From NCBI RefSeq assembly GCF_006438845.1, contig NZ_RCZJ01000003.1, positions 340,353-404,352 on the forward strand: 64,000 nucleotides of DNA. Direction: 5' to 3'. The position numbers and the translations under genes are program-made. Shown here one piece after another: positions 37,457-46,728 of the stretch. The stretch comes from Variovorax ginsengisoli (GTDB lineage: Bacteria; Pseudomonadota; Gammaproteobacteria; Burkholderiales; Burkholderiaceae_C). The notes under the pieces were generated by a model that saw nothing but the letters and a program-made list of their open reading frames with translations, made no database searches and was not told the DNA's origin. Numbering within the stretch: the stretch's first letter is position 1; each line of letters opens with the position of its first letter.

Positions 37457-38134
37457 ATGCCTCGTTTCCTCAGCGACAAGCTCTGCCCGGTGCGCGCCAA
37501 GCGCGAGCGCCGCAAGGAAGCACGCCCGGGAGAACTGATCCAGGCCGCGCTCGAGCTGTTCGTGGAAAAGGGCTTCGCTGCCACCCGATCCGAAGAGGTT
37601 GCGGTGCGCGCCGGCGTGTCCAAGGGCACGCTCTTTCTTTATTTCCAGAGCAAGGAAGACCTGCTCAAAGCCGTCATCACCGAGAACCTCGCGGGCCGCT
37701 TCACGGAATGGAACGCGGAGTTCGAGAGCTTCGAAGGCAGCACGCCCGACATGCTGCGTTACTGCACGCGGGTGTGGTGGGAACGTGTGGGCGCCACGCC
37801 GATTTCCGGCCTGACCAAGTTGATGCTCAGCGAGGGCAACAACTTCCCCGAGCTCGCGGCCTTCTATCGGCGCGAAGTGGTCGAGCCCGGCCACGCACTG
37901 ATGCGGCGCATCCTGCAACGCGGCATCGATCGCGGGGAATTCCTTGCGGTCGATGTCGACCATGCGATCTATTCCGTGGTCGCCCCGATGATCTTTCTCT
38001 TCCTGACCCAGCACAGCGCGACCTGGGTCGAGGATGGCATCGCATTCGACCCGTTGACCTACGTGTCGACACAGACGGAAATCGTCATTCGCGGCCTGTC
38101 CCGCGAGCCCTTGCCCTTCCCGTCGGCCACCTAA
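37457..38134 (+). CDS. TetR family transcriptional regulator
   Basis: DNA-binding repressor of 225 residues. Residues about 15-70 form the TetR helix-turn-helix domain (LIQAALELFVEKGFAATRSEE, VRAGVSKGTLFLYFQSKEDLL). The C-terminal ligand domain begins around 75 and resembles TetR_C domains with WWERVGATPISGLTKLM. It is preceded by a palindromic operator that it probably binds. Downstream on the same strand are a methyltransferase, rhodanese and TolC, so control of the efflux channel is a reasonable hypothesis. The ligand is unknown. The longer open frame upstream runs antisense to msrA and is rejected. Confidence 0.92.
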   Translation: MPRFLSDKLCPVRAKRERRKEARPGELIQAALELFVEKGFAATRSEEVAVRAGVSKGTLFLYFQSKEDLLKAVITENLAGRFTEWNAEFESFEGSTPDMLRYCTRVWWERVGATPISGLTKLMLSEGNNFPELAAFYRREVVEPGHALMRRILQRGIDRGEFLAVDVDHAIYSVVAPMIFLFLTQHSATWVEDGIAFDPLTYVSTQTEIVIRGLSREPLPFPSAT

Positions 38135-38177
38135 AATCTCAGGTTTGCCCGAGCACCCACTCCGAAAAGAGAACCCC

Positions 38178-38855
38178 ATGAACATCCCCGCCACGCACGA
38201 GCGTCTGCGATTCAACATGATCGAACAGCAGATCCGCCCCTGGGACGTGCACGACCCCGACGTGCTCGCGCTGCTCGCCGAGATCCGCCGCGAAGACTAT
38301 GTGCCCACGGTGCACCGCGCATTGGCCTTCTTCGACATGGAACTGCCGCTGGGCAATGCCGCGATGCCCGGTCAGACCATGCTCGCACCGAAGATCGAAG
38401 CCCGCACATTGAACGACCTGAAAGTGCAGAAGCACGAATCAGTGCTCGAGATCGGCACCGGCTCCGGTTTCATGGCCGCGCTCCTCGCGCACCGGGCCGC
38501 CAAGGTCCTGACGCTCGAGATCGACGCGACGCTGGCCGAACGCGCAGCCGCCACGCTGGCGCGCAACGGCGTGACCAACGTCGAAGTGCGCCACGCCGAC
38601 GGCTCGAAGCCGTTGGCCAGCGGGCCGACCTTCGACGTGATCGTGCTGAGCGGCTCGGTCGCGCGCATTCCACAGGGCCTGCTGGGCTCGCTCAACATCG
38701 GCGGGCGGCTGGCTGCCATCGTCGGCAACGAGCCGATGATGCGTGCGCACTTCGTGACGCGCGTCAGCGAAGGCCAGTGGGAGACCACGCAGCCGTGGGA
38801 CACCATCGCGCCGCGCCTGCTGAATTTCCCCGAGCCCTCCCCCTTCAACTTCTAG
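38178..38855 (+). CDS. Protein-L-isoaspartate O-methyltransferase-like protein
   Basis: A 225-residue SAM-dependent methyltransferase of the PIMT family. The SAM motif is SVLEIGTGSGFMAALLA, preceded by the family segment QTMLAPKIEARTLNDL. The N-terminus (RFNMIEQQIRPWDVHD, then REDYVPTVHR) is typical of the betaproteobacterial branch often encoded next to tolC. Members of the branch may not all repair isoaspartate. The start ATG at 38178 is preceded by GAAAAGAGAA. Rhodanese and tolC genes follow, and the four genes may be one unit with tetR. Confidence 0.88.
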   Translation: MNIPATHERLRFNMIEQQIRPWDVHDPDVLALLAEIRREDYVPTVHRALAFFDMELPLGNAAMPGQTMLAPKIEARTLNDLKVQKHESVLEIGTGSGFMAALLAHRAAKVLTLEIDATLAERAAATLARNGVTNVEVRHADGSKPLASGPTFDVIVLSGSVARIPQGLLGSLNIGGRLAAIVGNEPMMRAHFVTRVSEGQWETTQPWDTIAPRLLNFPEPSPFNF

Positions 38856-38921
38856 GCGCCGCCAGGCGGGCTTTGCGAAACGCGCACTGTCCGTGACCGG
38901 AGCCCCATCGGAACGCCCCTC

Positions 38922-39260
38922 GTGATCGATCAAGTCCGTCCCTCCGACCTCGACGCCTGGTTCGCCCTGGACCCTGCGGCGACGCCCGTCCTGCTCGACG
39001 TGCGCGAGCCCTGGGAACTGCAGACCGCCAGCGTTGCGCCGCAAGGTTTCGCGCTCCTGACCATTCCGATGAACGAGATACCTTCGCGGCTCGGCGAGCT
39101 CGATGCCGGCCATCGCATCGCCTGCCTGTGTCATCACGGCGCCCGCAGCCAGCGCGTCGCGGCCTTCCTGTCGCAGAACGGCTTTGCAGATGTGGCCAAC
39201 GTGGCAGGCGGCATCGATGCCTGGTCGGCCACCCGCGACGCCGGCGTGCCGCGCTACTGA
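38922..39260 (+). CDS. Rhodanese-like sulfurtransferase
   Basis: A single-domain rhodanese of 112 residues. The catalytic cysteine is Cys70 in the active-site loop CHHGARS, and the N-terminal CH2A-like LLDVREPWEL is present. The start is GTG at 38922, with GAACGCC upstream rather than a clear ribosome-binding site. Function could be sulfur transfer or redox signalling, and the acceptor is unknown. It lies between the PIMT-like gene and tolC, the latter starting 20 bases later. Confidence 0.9.
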   Translation: MIDQVRPSDLDAWFALDPAATPVLLDVREPWELQTASVAPQGFALLTIPMNEIPSRLGELDAGHRIACLCHHGARSQRVAAFLSQNGFADVANVAGGIDAWSATRDAGVPRY

Positions 39261-39280
39261 TTTCATCCCAAGGACGCTTC

Positions 39281-40681
39281 ATGCCCGTGACCCGGCTTCT
39301 TCCCCTTGCAGCCGCGTTGGCCACGGTGCTCGCGCTGCCGGCCCACGGCCAGAGCCTGCTCACGCTGTACGAAGCCGCGCGCGGCTATGACGCCACCTAC
39401 CAGGGCGCGCGCGCGCAGTACGAGGCCAACCTGGCCCGCGCGGCGCAGGCCAAGGCGGGCATCCTGCCGCAGGTCGGTGCGCAGGCGAGCGTGTCGCGCG
39501 CCGACTACGACATCGACGTGATCTCCGGTGCACCGCAAGGTTCGGGCACGCGCGCGTTCACCACGCAAAACGCCGGCATCAACGCGACCCAGGCGCTCTA
39601 CCGCCCGGCCGCCTGGGCAACCTACGAACAGGGCAAGCGCCAGGCCGAGATCGCGCAGACCGTGCTGACCACCGCCGAGCAGGAGCTGATCGTGCGCGTG
39701 AGCCAAGGCTACTTCGACGTGCTGGCCGCGCAGGACACGCTGGCGCTGGTGCGGGCGCAAAAGACCGCAGTGGCCGAGCAGCTCGCTTTTGCCAAGCGCA
39801 ACTTCGAGGTCGGCACCTCGACCATCACCGATTCGCGTGAAGCGCAGGCACGCTACGACCTGGTGCTGGCGCAGGAGATCGCGTCGGAGAACGACCTGCA
39901 GGTCAAACGTATCGCGCTCGACCTGCTCGTCGGACGCACAGGGAGCACGCCGCTGCCGCTGGCCGCGCCGGTGGTGCTGCCCGGCCCGCTGCCGGCCGAC
40001 ATGGCGACGTGGGTCGCGCAGGCGGAGGCGGTGCATCCGGCCATCCGCCAGGCGCAGCTCGGCCTCGACGTGGCCGCCCTGGAAGTGCAGAAAGCCGAAG
40101 CCGGCCACAAGCCAACGCTCGATGCCCAACTCGGCTACAGCGTGACGCGCCAGCCGCAGGGCAATCTCACGACCACCGTCGGCACGCGCGCCACCGGTCC
40201 GAGCGTGGGCGTGGTGTTCAACATGCCACTGTTCGCCGGCTTCGCGACCGAGAACCGCATCCGCGAAACGTTGTCGCTCGAAGAGCAGTCGCGCGCCACG
40301 CTCGAGGCCACGCGGCGCAACGTGACGCAAGCCACGCGCAGCGCCTATTTGGGGCTGATCTCCGGTGCCGGCCAAGTGAAGGCGCTGGAGGCGGCAGAAG
40401 CGTCGAGCCAGAGCGCGCTCGATGCCAACCGCCTGGGCTACCAGGTGGGCGTGCGGATCAACATCGATGTGCTGAACTCGCAGAGCCAGCTGTTCCAGAC
40501 CAAGCGTGACCTGGCTCTGGCGCGCTACAACGTGCTGCTCGGCAACCTCCGGCTGCGCCAGGCCAACGGCACGCTGGTGCCCGACGATCTGCAGCCGATC
40601 AACGCCACTCTGGCGCAGAGTGGCGCCACTGCGAATGCCCCTGCCACGCTGCCGCCTGCGGCAGCACCGGCCCCGCGCTGA
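39281..40681 (+). CDS. tolC: TolC family outer-membrane channel
   Basis: Outer-membrane efflux channel of 466 residues. A signal peptide occupies residues 1-23, ending AHGQS. The type I secretion (TolC) architecture of two repeated helical-hairpin halves is evident, from LLTLYEAARGYDATYQGARAQYEA and again AIRQAQLGLDVAALEVQKAEAG. The middle has GINATQALYRPAAWATYEQGKRQ and GVVFNMPLFAGFATENRIRE. It ends in an Ala/Pro-rich tail. AAGGA six bases before the ATG is a good ribosome-binding site. It would pair with inner-membrane pumps encoded elsewhere. It converges on waaA with only a few bases between stops. Confidence 0.94.
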   Translation: MPVTRLLPLAAALATVLALPAHGQSLLTLYEAARGYDATYQGARAQYEANLARAAQAKAGILPQVGAQASVSRADYDIDVISGAPQGSGTRAFTTQNAGINATQALYRPAAWATYEQGKRQAEIAQTVLTTAEQELIVRVSQGYFDVLAAQDTLALVRAQKTAVAEQLAFAKRNFEVGTSTITDSREAQARYDLVLAQEIASENDLQVKRIALDLLVGRTGSTPLPLAAPVVLPGPLPADMATWVAQAEAVHPAIRQAQLGLDVAALEVQKAEAGHKPTLDAQLGYSVTRQPQGNLTTTVGTRATGPSVGVVFNMPLFAGFATENRIRETLSLEEQSRATLEATRRNVTQATRSAYLGLISGAGQVKALEAAEASSQSALDANRLGYQVGVRINIDVLNSQSQLFQTKRDLALARYNVLLGNLRLRQANGTLVPDDLQPINATLAQSGATANAPATLPPAAAPAPR

Positions 40682-40687
40682 CCCGGC

Positions 40688-42064
40688 TCAGTCGAGCGTC
40701 GGCTCGGCGCGCTCTTCGGGCGCGGGGGCCGCATCGGGCGCTGGGGGCGCAGCCCGCTCGGCGATCGCCAGCACTGCTGCCGCGGTGCGCTCCGCGGCGC
40801 CGCGATTGGACGACGAGAAGGCCTGCGCCGACTGCACCATCGCTTCTCGACGCACCGGGTCCGCCACCAGCTGCAGCGCAGTGCGTACCGCCTGCTCCAT
40901 GCCCTGCACGCGCAGCGCTGCGCCCGCGGCCACCGACAGATCGGCCGCCTCGGCGAAGTTGAAGGTCGACGGGCCGAGGATCACCGGGCAGCCGCAGGCA
41001 GCGGCCTCGATCAGGTTCTGCCCGCCCAGCGGCTCGAAACTGCCACCAAGCAGCGCGACCTCGGCCAGGCCGTAATACAGCGCCATCTCGCCGAGCGAAT
41101 CGCCGAGCCAGATTTCGGACTGCGTCGGCGCACCAGCGGTGCTGCGGCGTGCCACCGAGAAGCCGTTGGCTTCGATCAGTGCGGCCACTTCGTCGAAGCG
41201 CTGCGGATGCCGCGGCACGACCATCCACTGCACGGCAGCCACCTGGCGCGCGATCGAATCGATGCCCGCCTGCGGCGGCGGCACCGGCGCCGTGGCGCCG
41301 AAGCGCTTGAGCACGTCGAGCAGCAACTGCTCCTCGCCGTCGCGCGAACTCGCCAGCACCACGAGGGGACGCGGCAGCTGAGGCTTGAACATCGCGGCGG
41401 TCGCGAGCTGGCGCGCGTCGGGCGTGGCGTCGAACTTGAGATTGCCGTAAACGCCCGCGACCTTGGCGCCCAGCGACACGAGCCGATGCGCATCGGCCTC
41501 GGTCTGTGCCCACACCGCGGCAAGTGCCGAGTAGGCCGGCCGCGCGAGCCATGCCAGCCGCTCGGCCGAAGCCAGCGACTTTTCGTTGAGCCGGGCGTTC
41601 GCCAGCACCAACGGAATGCCGCGCTCGCTGCACGCCGCGACCATTTCGGGCCACACCTCGGTTTCCATCAGCACGCCGATGCGCGGCGAAAAGCGGTCGA
41701 GAAAACGCGCCACGGCGCCGGGCGTGTCCCAGGGCTGCCAAACCTGCAGGTCACCGGGTTCGAGCAGCTTGGCGCCCTCCTCGCGACCGGTGGCCGTGCC
41801 GTGGGTCAACAGGATCGGGATGCCCGGATGCTGGCGCCGCAGTTCGGCGATCAAGATGCCCGCTGCGCGCGCCTCGCCCAACGACACGGCATGCACCCAG
41901 CACCAGGCACCATCGACCGGCGCGTCGTCGTAGTGACCGAAGCGCTCATCGACGGCGTGCGCATAACCCGGCTCGGCCACGGCGCGCCGCTTGAGCTTGC
42001 GCCGGACCAGCGGCTGGGCCAGAAAGGTGATCGCCCCGTAGAGGCGCAACGACAGCGAACGCAC
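40688..42064 (-). CDS. waaA: 3-deoxy-D-manno-octulosonic acid transferase (WaaA)
   Basis: Glycosyltransferase that attaches Kdo to lipid A on the inner face of the cytoplasmic membrane. The N-domain has CWVHAVSLGEARAAG with the catalytic-site Glu, GIPILLTHGTATGREEG, and GVLMETEVWPEMVAAC. The C-domain has LVVLASSRDGEEQLLLDVLKRF and GGSFEPLGGQNLIEAAACGCPV. An N-terminal hydrophobic anchor covers about residues 8-20. The ORF extends upstream into the neighbouring phosphomutase. GTG at 42064 gives a family-like start, while CTG at 42082 overlapping its TGA is an alternative. It ends in an Ala/Pro/Glu tail. Confidence 0.93.
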   Translation of the reverse strand: MRSLSLRLYGAITFLAQPLVRRKLKRRAVAEPGYAHAVDERFGHYDDAPVDGAWCWVHAVSLGEARAAGILIAELRRQHPGIPILLTHGTATGREEGAKLLEPGDLQVWQPWDTPGAVARFLDRFSPRIGVLMETEVWPEMVAACSERGIPLVLANARLNEKSLASAERLAWLARPAYSALAAVWAQTEADAHRLVSLGAKVAGVYGNLKFDATPDARQLATAAMFKPQLPRPLVVLASSRDGEEQLLLDVLKRFGATAPVPPPQAGIDSIARQVAAVQWMVVPRHPQRFDEVAALIEANGFSVARRSTAGAPTQSEIWLGDSLGEMALYYGLAEVALLGGSFEPLGGQNLIEAAACGCPVILGPSTFNFAEAADLSVAAGAALRVQGMEQAVRTALQLVADPVRREAMVQSAQAFSSSNRGAAERTAAAVLAIAERAAPPAPDAAPAPEERAEPTLD

Positions 42065-42078
42065 GCTCGGACCGGGCG

Positions 42079-43461
42079 TCAGTGCGCCGCTTCCGCCAGC
42101 GTGGCGTCGGGCTTGACCGTCTTGAGCAGGGCGAGCATCTCGCCCTCGATGCGGTGCAGTGCTGCTTCGGTCTGGCCTTCGAAGCGCATGACGAGCACCG
42201 GCGTGGTGTTGGACGCGCGGATCAGGCCGAAACCGTCGGGCCAGTCGACGCGCACGCCGTCGATGGTGGAAATCTTTGCGGGCGCATCGAACTTCGCGGT
42301 CTTGATGAGCTGATCGACCAGCGTGTGCGGCTCGCCCTCGGCGCACTTCACGTTGAGTTCAGGCGTCGAGAAGCTGCTGGGCAGGCCGTCGAGCACGGTG
42401 CTGGCGTTGGGGCTCTTGCTCAGGATCTCGAGCAGGCGGCAGCCGGCATAGGTGCCATCGTCGAAGCCGAACCAGCGCTCCTTGAAGAAGATGTGGCCGC
42501 TCATCTCGCCGCCGAGCGGCGAGTCGATTTCCTTCATCTTCGCCTTGATCAGCGAGTGGCCGGTCTTGTAGATCATCGGCACGCCGCCGGCGGCTTCGAT
42601 GGCCGGGCCGAGGCGCTGCGAGCACTTCACGTCGTAGACGATGGTGCCGCCCGGCACGCGCGACAGCACATCCTGCGCGAACAGCATCATCTGGCGGTCG
42701 GGGTAGATGTTGTTGCCCTCGCGGGTCACGATGCCCAGCCGGTCGCCGTCGCCGTCGAAGGCCAGGCCGAGCTCGGCGTCGCCGGCCTTCAGCGCGGCGA
42801 TCAGGTCCTTCAGGTTCTCGGGCTTGCTCGGATCAGGATGGTGGTTGGGGAAGTTGCCGTCGACCTCGCTGAACAGCTCGGTCACTTCGCAGCCGATGGC
42901 GCGCAGGATGGCCGGTGCCGAGGCGCCCGCGATGCCGTTGCCCGAGTCGACCACGATCTTCAGCGGCCGCGCCAGCTTGATGTCGCCGACGATGCGCTGC
43001 GTGTACGCCTCGGTCACGTCGACCTGGCGCACGCTGCCGCCGGGGGCGAGCGTGGCGCTGTCGGCTTCCATGACCTTGCGCAGGCCCTGAATCTCGTCGC
43101 CGTAGATCGCGCGACCGGCCAGCACCATCTTGAAACCGTTGTAGTCTTTCGGGTTGTGGCTGCCCGTGACCTGGATGCCGCTGGTGGCGAGGGTGTGCGC
43201 CGCGAAATACAGCATGGGCGTGGTGACCGCGCCGACATCGATCACTTCGATGCCCGTGGCCATCAGGCCGCGGATCAGCGCATCGGCCAGCGAAGGACCG
43301 GACAGACGACCGTCGCGACCCACCGCCACTGCCTTCTCGCCGGCCGCGCGCGCGGCGCTGCCGAAGGCCTTGCCGAGCGCTTCCGCGATCTCGGGGTCGA
43401 GCGTGCTGGGGACGACGCCCCGGATGTCGTAGGCCTTGAAGATCGATGCGCTGAGTTGCAT
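42079..43461 (-). CDS. Phosphomannomutase/phosphoglucomutase
   Basis: Alpha-D-phosphohexomutase of 460 residues that interconverts mannose or glucose 1- and 6-phosphates for surface polysaccharide precursors. The phosphoserine loop is IQVTGSHNPKDYNG with Ser101. The metal loop is LAFDGDGDRLGIV. The sugar-binding loop is GGEMSGHIFF. It begins MQLSASIFKAYDIRG, which is typical of AlgC-like enzymes; the frame extends 15 codons upstream without support. waaA follows on the same strand, linking it to LPS synthesis. Confidence 0.95.
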   Translation of the reverse strand: MQLSASIFKAYDIRGVVPSTLDPEIAEALGKAFGSAARAAGEKAVAVGRDGRLSGPSLADALIRGLMATGIEVIDVGAVTTPMLYFAAHTLATSGIQVTGSHNPKDYNGFKMVLAGRAIYGDEIQGLRKVMEADSATLAPGGSVRQVDVTEAYTQRIVGDIKLARPLKIVVDSGNGIAGASAPAILRAIGCEVTELFSEVDGNFPNHHPDPSKPENLKDLIAALKAGDAELGLAFDGDGDRLGIVTREGNNIYPDRQMMLFAQDVLSRVPGGTIVYDVKCSQRLGPAIEAAGGVPMIYKTGHSLIKAKMKEIDSPLGGEMSGHIFFKERWFGFDDGTYAGCRLLEILSKSPNASTVLDGLPSSFSTPELNVKCAEGEPHTLVDQLIKTAKFDAPAKISTIDGVRVDWPDGFGLIRASNTTPVLVMRFEGQTEAALHRIEGEMLALLKTVKPDATLAEAAH

Positions 43462-43572
43462 GGCGGTGCCCTGAAAGTTCTCAAAAACGAGGCCCATTGT
43501 AGGCATGCGCCATCGCGGCCAGATGTCCGGAAATGGCTACTTACACCCATGCCGAAACGTATGATCGTTCGC

Positions 43573-45150
43573 ATGGCAAAGGCATCTTTCCCCCTCGACA
43601 GCATGGCCGACACAACCGGCCTGGAGAGCGATGCCTGCTACCTCGCGATGAAGACGCACGACGCGCGCTTCGACGGTTCGTTTTTCACTGCCGTGACGTC
43701 CACCGGCATCTACTGCCGCCCCGTCTGTCGGGTCAAAACGCCGCGGCGCGAGAACTGCCGCTTCTTCCGCCACGCCGCCCAGGCCGAGGCCGCCGGCTTT
43801 CGGCCCTGTCTGCGCTGCCGCCCCGAGCTGGCGCCGCGCGCTGCCAGCTGGTCGACCGAAGACGCGTCGCGCATCCTGGCCTTGCAGGCCGCCCGCCTCA
43901 TCGACGAGCCCGATGCGTTCAATGACGAGGGGCCAGGCGTCGCCCAGGTCGCCGCCCGCCTCGGCGTGAGCGACCGGCACCTGCGACGCATCTTCGAAGC
44001 GCAGTTCGGCGTCTCGCCCCTGCAGTACCTGCAGACGCGCCGGCTGCTCGCAGCGAAGCAGCTCATCGCCGACACCTCGTTGCCGATGGCACAGGTCGCG
44101 CTGGCCAGTGGCTTCGCCAGCGTGCGGCGATTCAACGCGGCCTTCGTGGCGCACTACGGGCTCAACCCGAGCGCGCTGCGGCGCGCGGGCGGCGTTGGCG
44201 AATCCGAACGAGCGGGCCGTGCCATCGCGGTGCGCCTCGGCGTCCGGCCGCCGTACGACGTCGATGCCACGCTCGCATTCTTCGCGCGCCGCGCGTTGCA
44301 AGGCGTCGAGGCCTTCGATGCGGCGAGCGACTGCCTGTCGCGCACGCTGCGCATCCAGCAGGCCGGCCACGCACATGTCGGCTGGCTGCAACTGCGCTTC
44401 GATACGGCGCGCGAACAGTTGCACCTGTCGGTGAGCGATTCGCTGGGTGCCGTGCTGCCGGTCGTCATCAGCCGCGTGCGCGCGTTGCTCGACCTCGATG
44501 CCGAGCCGATGGCGATCAACGCCCTGCTGCACGGCGCCTTTCCGCATGGCGACGGGCTGCGCGTGCCGGGCACCGTTGACGGCTTCGAGCTGGCGGTGCG
44601 CGCCGTGCTGGGCCAGCAGATCACCGTGGCCGCAGCGCGCACGATGGGCTCGCGCCTGGTCGAGGCTTTCGGCGAAGCCATCGACACGCCCATCGACGGG
44701 CTGACCCGGCTGTTTCCGACGCCGGCCGCCATCGCCGCGGCCAGCGGCGACGCGCTCGGCCGGCTCGGCATCGTGCGACAACGCCAGGGCGCGCTGCAGG
44801 CATTGGCCCACGAGGTCGCATCGGGCCGCCTGGCGCTGCACGCCGGTGCCGACGTGCCTGCCACGCTGCTTGCGCTGCAGGCCTTGCCGGGGATCGGCGA
44901 CTGGACGGCGCAATACATCGCCATGCGGGCGCTGCGCTGGCCCGACGCTTTTCCGTCGGGCGACATCGCGCTGCAGAAGGCACTGGGCGTGGGCACGGCC
45001 CGCGCGGCCGCCGATGCTTCCCAGGCGTGGCGACCGTGGCGCAGCTACGCGGTGCTGCGGGCCTGGCACACACCGCCCGCGCTGCCCGGGGCTCCGGTGG
45101 CGGCATCGACAATCGACACCGAGATTCCGGAGACAGGAGACACCCCATGA
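43573..45150 (+). CDS. Ada-type regulator fused to AlkA 3-methyladenine glycosylase
   Basis: A fusion for alkylation repair. The N-terminal Ada zinc domain has Cys48, Cys52, Cys79 and Cys82 (GIYCRPVC and FRPCLRCRP), of which Cys48 is the probable methyl acceptor. An AraC-type helix-turn-helix region follows (VAQVAARLGVSDRHLRRIFEAQFGVS). The C-terminal half is an AlkA glycosylase with the helix-hairpin-helix GIGDWTAQYIAMRALRW and the catalytic Asp in FPSGDIALQK. The methyltransferase domain of E. coli Ada is absent and is supplied by the adjacent ogt. Start choice is uncertain: ATGs at 43549, 43561, 43573 and 43603 are in frame. A TATGAT box lies at 43560-43565. Confidence 0.92.
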   Translation: MAKASFPLDSMADTTGLESDACYLAMKTHDARFDGSFFTAVTSTGIYCRPVCRVKTPRRENCRFFRHAAQAEAAGFRPCLRCRPELAPRAASWSTEDASRILALQAARLIDEPDAFNDEGPGVAQVAARLGVSDRHLRRIFEAQFGVSPLQYLQTRRLLAAKQLIADTSLPMAQVALASGFASVRRFNAAFVAHYGLNPSALRRAGGVGESERAGRAIAVRLGVRPPYDVDATLAFFARRALQGVEAFDAASDCLSRTLRIQQAGHAHVGWLQLRFDTAREQLHLSVSDSLGAVLPVVISRVRALLDLDAEPMAINALLHGAFPHGDGLRVPGTVDGFELAVRAVLGQQITVAAARTMGSRLVEAFGEAIDTPIDGLTRLFPTPAAIAAASGDALGRLGIVRQRQGALQALAHEVASGRLALHAGADVPATLLALQALPGIGDWTAQYIAMRALRWPDAFPSGDIALQKALGVGTARAAADASQAWRPWRSYAVLRAWHTPPALPGAPVAASTIDTEIPETGDTP

Positions 45151-45653
45151 GATTCAAGACTTCCGCGCTGCGCACGTTGCGCGTCGACAGCCCGCTCGGC
45201 GGCGTCACGCTGGCGGCCACCGACGACGGGCTGGCCGGCCTGTGGTTCGACCAGCAGCGCCACCTGCCCGACATGAGCGGCTGGCAAAGCGACGACATCG
45301 GCGACGCGCACCCGGTGCTCCGGGAGGCCGCCGCGCAGTTGCACGCCTACTTCGCCGGCACCCGCACGCATTTCGACGTGCCGCTCGACCTGTCGCACGG
45401 CACCGTTTTCCAACAAGCTGTGTGGCAGGCATTGCGGGCGATTCCGACCGGCGCGACGACCAGCTACGGCGCGCTGAGTCGCGAGGTGGGCAACCCGAGC
45501 GCGGTACGCGCCGTCGGGGCTGCGGTCGGGCGCAATCCGATCAGCGTGATCGTGCCCTGCCACCGCGTGCTGGGCGCCGACGGATCGCTCACCGGCTACG
45601 CGGGCGGGCTCGAACGCAAGACCGCGTTGCTTGCACTGGAGCGCGCGCTGTGA
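45147..45653 (+). CDS. ogt: Methylated-DNA-protein-cysteine methyltransferase (Ogt)
   Basis: Suicide repair protein of 168 residues that transfers the methyl group from O6-methylguanine to its own Cys138 in VIVPCHRVLG. The helix-turn-helix segment TSYGALSREVGNPSAVRAVG precedes it. The start ATG overlaps the stop of the Ada-AlkA gene as ATGA, and the end overlaps the EamA transporter as GTGA, so the three are translationally coupled. Pairing with an Ada-AlkA fusion that lacks this domain makes a complete alkylation response in two proteins. Confidence 0.95.
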   Translation: MRFKTSALRTLRVDSPLGGVTLAATDDGLAGLWFDQQRHLPDMSGWQSDDIGDAHPVLREAAAQLHAYFAGTRTHFDVPLDLSHGTVFQQAVWQALRAIPTGATTSYGALSREVGNPSAVRAVGAAVGRNPISVIVPCHRVLGADGSLTGYAGGLERKTALLALERAL

Positions 45654-46612
45654 GCGGACGCGAATGCACCGCCGGCGAAGCGGCAACGACGGAAAGAGCG
45701 GCGACGGCCACGAAGACCGCGGCGCAACCGAAGGGCTGGCTGGTCGACCTGCTGCTGCTGGGCGCACTGTGGGGCGCGTCGTTTCTGTTCATGCGCATCG
45801 GTGCCGCCGAGTTCGGCGCCCTGCCTGCCGCCGCCGTCCGGGTCTCCGTGGCCGCGCTTTTCCTGCTGCCCCTGCTGTTCCTTCGTGGGCAGGCTGGTGC
45901 GTTGCGGCAGCACTGGAAGGCGAGCTTCGTGATCGGCATCCTCAATTCCGGGATGCCCTTCGCGCTGTTCTGCTTCGCCCTGCTCACCATCAATACCAGC
46001 CTTGCGGCCGTGGTGAATGCGACGGTGCCGATGTTCGGCGCATTGGTGGCGTGGGCCTGGTTCAAGGAGCGGCCGAGCGGCTGGCGCCTGGTCGGCCTGG
46101 CGATCGGCTTCGCCGGGGTCGCGATGCTCGCGAGCCGCAACGCCGGGCTGCACGCCGATGCGGACGGCCATGCCGCGACCTGGGCGGTGCTGGCCTGCCT
46201 CGGTGCGTGCCTTTGCTACGGCATCGCTGCCAGCGCCACACGCCGCCATCTGGGAGGCGTGCCCGCACTCGCCACCGCCACGGGCAGCCAGATCGGCGCG
46301 ACCCTCTTTCTGGCCCTGCCTGCGCTGTGGTTCTGGCCGGCGCGCATGCCGAGCGCCCGGGCCTGGCTCGCACTCACCGTGCTCGGCGTGGCGTGCACCG
46401 GCCTGGCCTACATCCTGTTCTTTCGCCTCATCGAGCGTGCCGGCCCGGCCCGCGCCTTGACCGTGACCTTCCTCGTACCGGTCTTCGCCGTGTTCTACGG
46501 CACTGTGTTCCTGGGCGAGCACGTCACCGCGTGGATGCTGCTCTGCGCCGCCGTCATCGTCTGCGGCGTCGCGTTGTCGACCGGCCTGGTCAAACCAGGC
46601 AAGCAAGCGTGA
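45650..46612 (+). CDS. EamA/DMT family transporter
   Basis: Drug/metabolite transporter family permease of 320 residues with ten hydrophobic helices in two EamA repeats. Helix 1 begins LLLLGALWGASFLFMRIGAAEF, and the inverted half ends FVPVFAVFYGTVFLGEHV-like. The N-terminal 26 residues are polar and Thr/Ala-rich. The start is GTG at 45650 in a GTGA overlap with ogt. Export substrate is unknown; co-expression with alkylation repair is suggestive only. Confidence 0.9.
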   Translation: MSGRECTAGEAATTERAATATKTAAQPKGWLVDLLLLGALWGASFLFMRIGAAEFGALPAAAVRVSVAALFLLPLLFLRGQAGALRQHWKASFVIGILNSGMPFALFCFALLTINTSLAAVVNATVPMFGALVAWAWFKERPSGWRLVGLAIGFAGVAMLASRNAGLHADADGHAATWAVLACLGACLCYGIAASATRRHLGGVPALATATGSQIGATLFLALPALWFWPARMPSARAWLALTVLGVACTGLAYILFFRLIERAGPARALTVTFLVPVFAVFYGTVFLGEHVTAWMLLCAAVIVCGVALSTGLVKPGKQA

Positions 46613-46644
46613 AAGACGCGCGGATTCAGGCGTGAGATGCCGCG

Positions 46645-46728
46645 GGACCGGCTCCGCCGGCCCGCCAGCAGCGCCCCCGGTAGGGGGAAGGCGAAGGCGA
46701 CACGCCGTGCGCCGCAGCCTGGGGCGAG
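46645..46728. repeat. Possible Comamonadaceae intergenic GC-rich repeat
   Basis: Between two convergent genes lies a GC-rich segment with CCGGC/GCCGG hairpin arms at 46648-46660 and CCCCC GGTA GGGGG at 46674-46687, then GAAGGCGAAGGCGACACG and CCTGGGGC. Similar blocks recur between genes in related genomes to my recollection. I cannot confirm copies within this window. It may act as a bidirectional terminator. Confidence 0.35.

Noticed and set aside
42082..45150. 1022-codon frame starting inside the phosphomutase
   Set aside because: Only the part from about 43549 onward is the Ada-AlkA protein. The first 490 codons are antisense to the phosphomutase.
46648..46660. CCGGC/GCCGG hairpin as an intrinsic terminator
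   Set aside because: Short stem and no U run follows on either strand.
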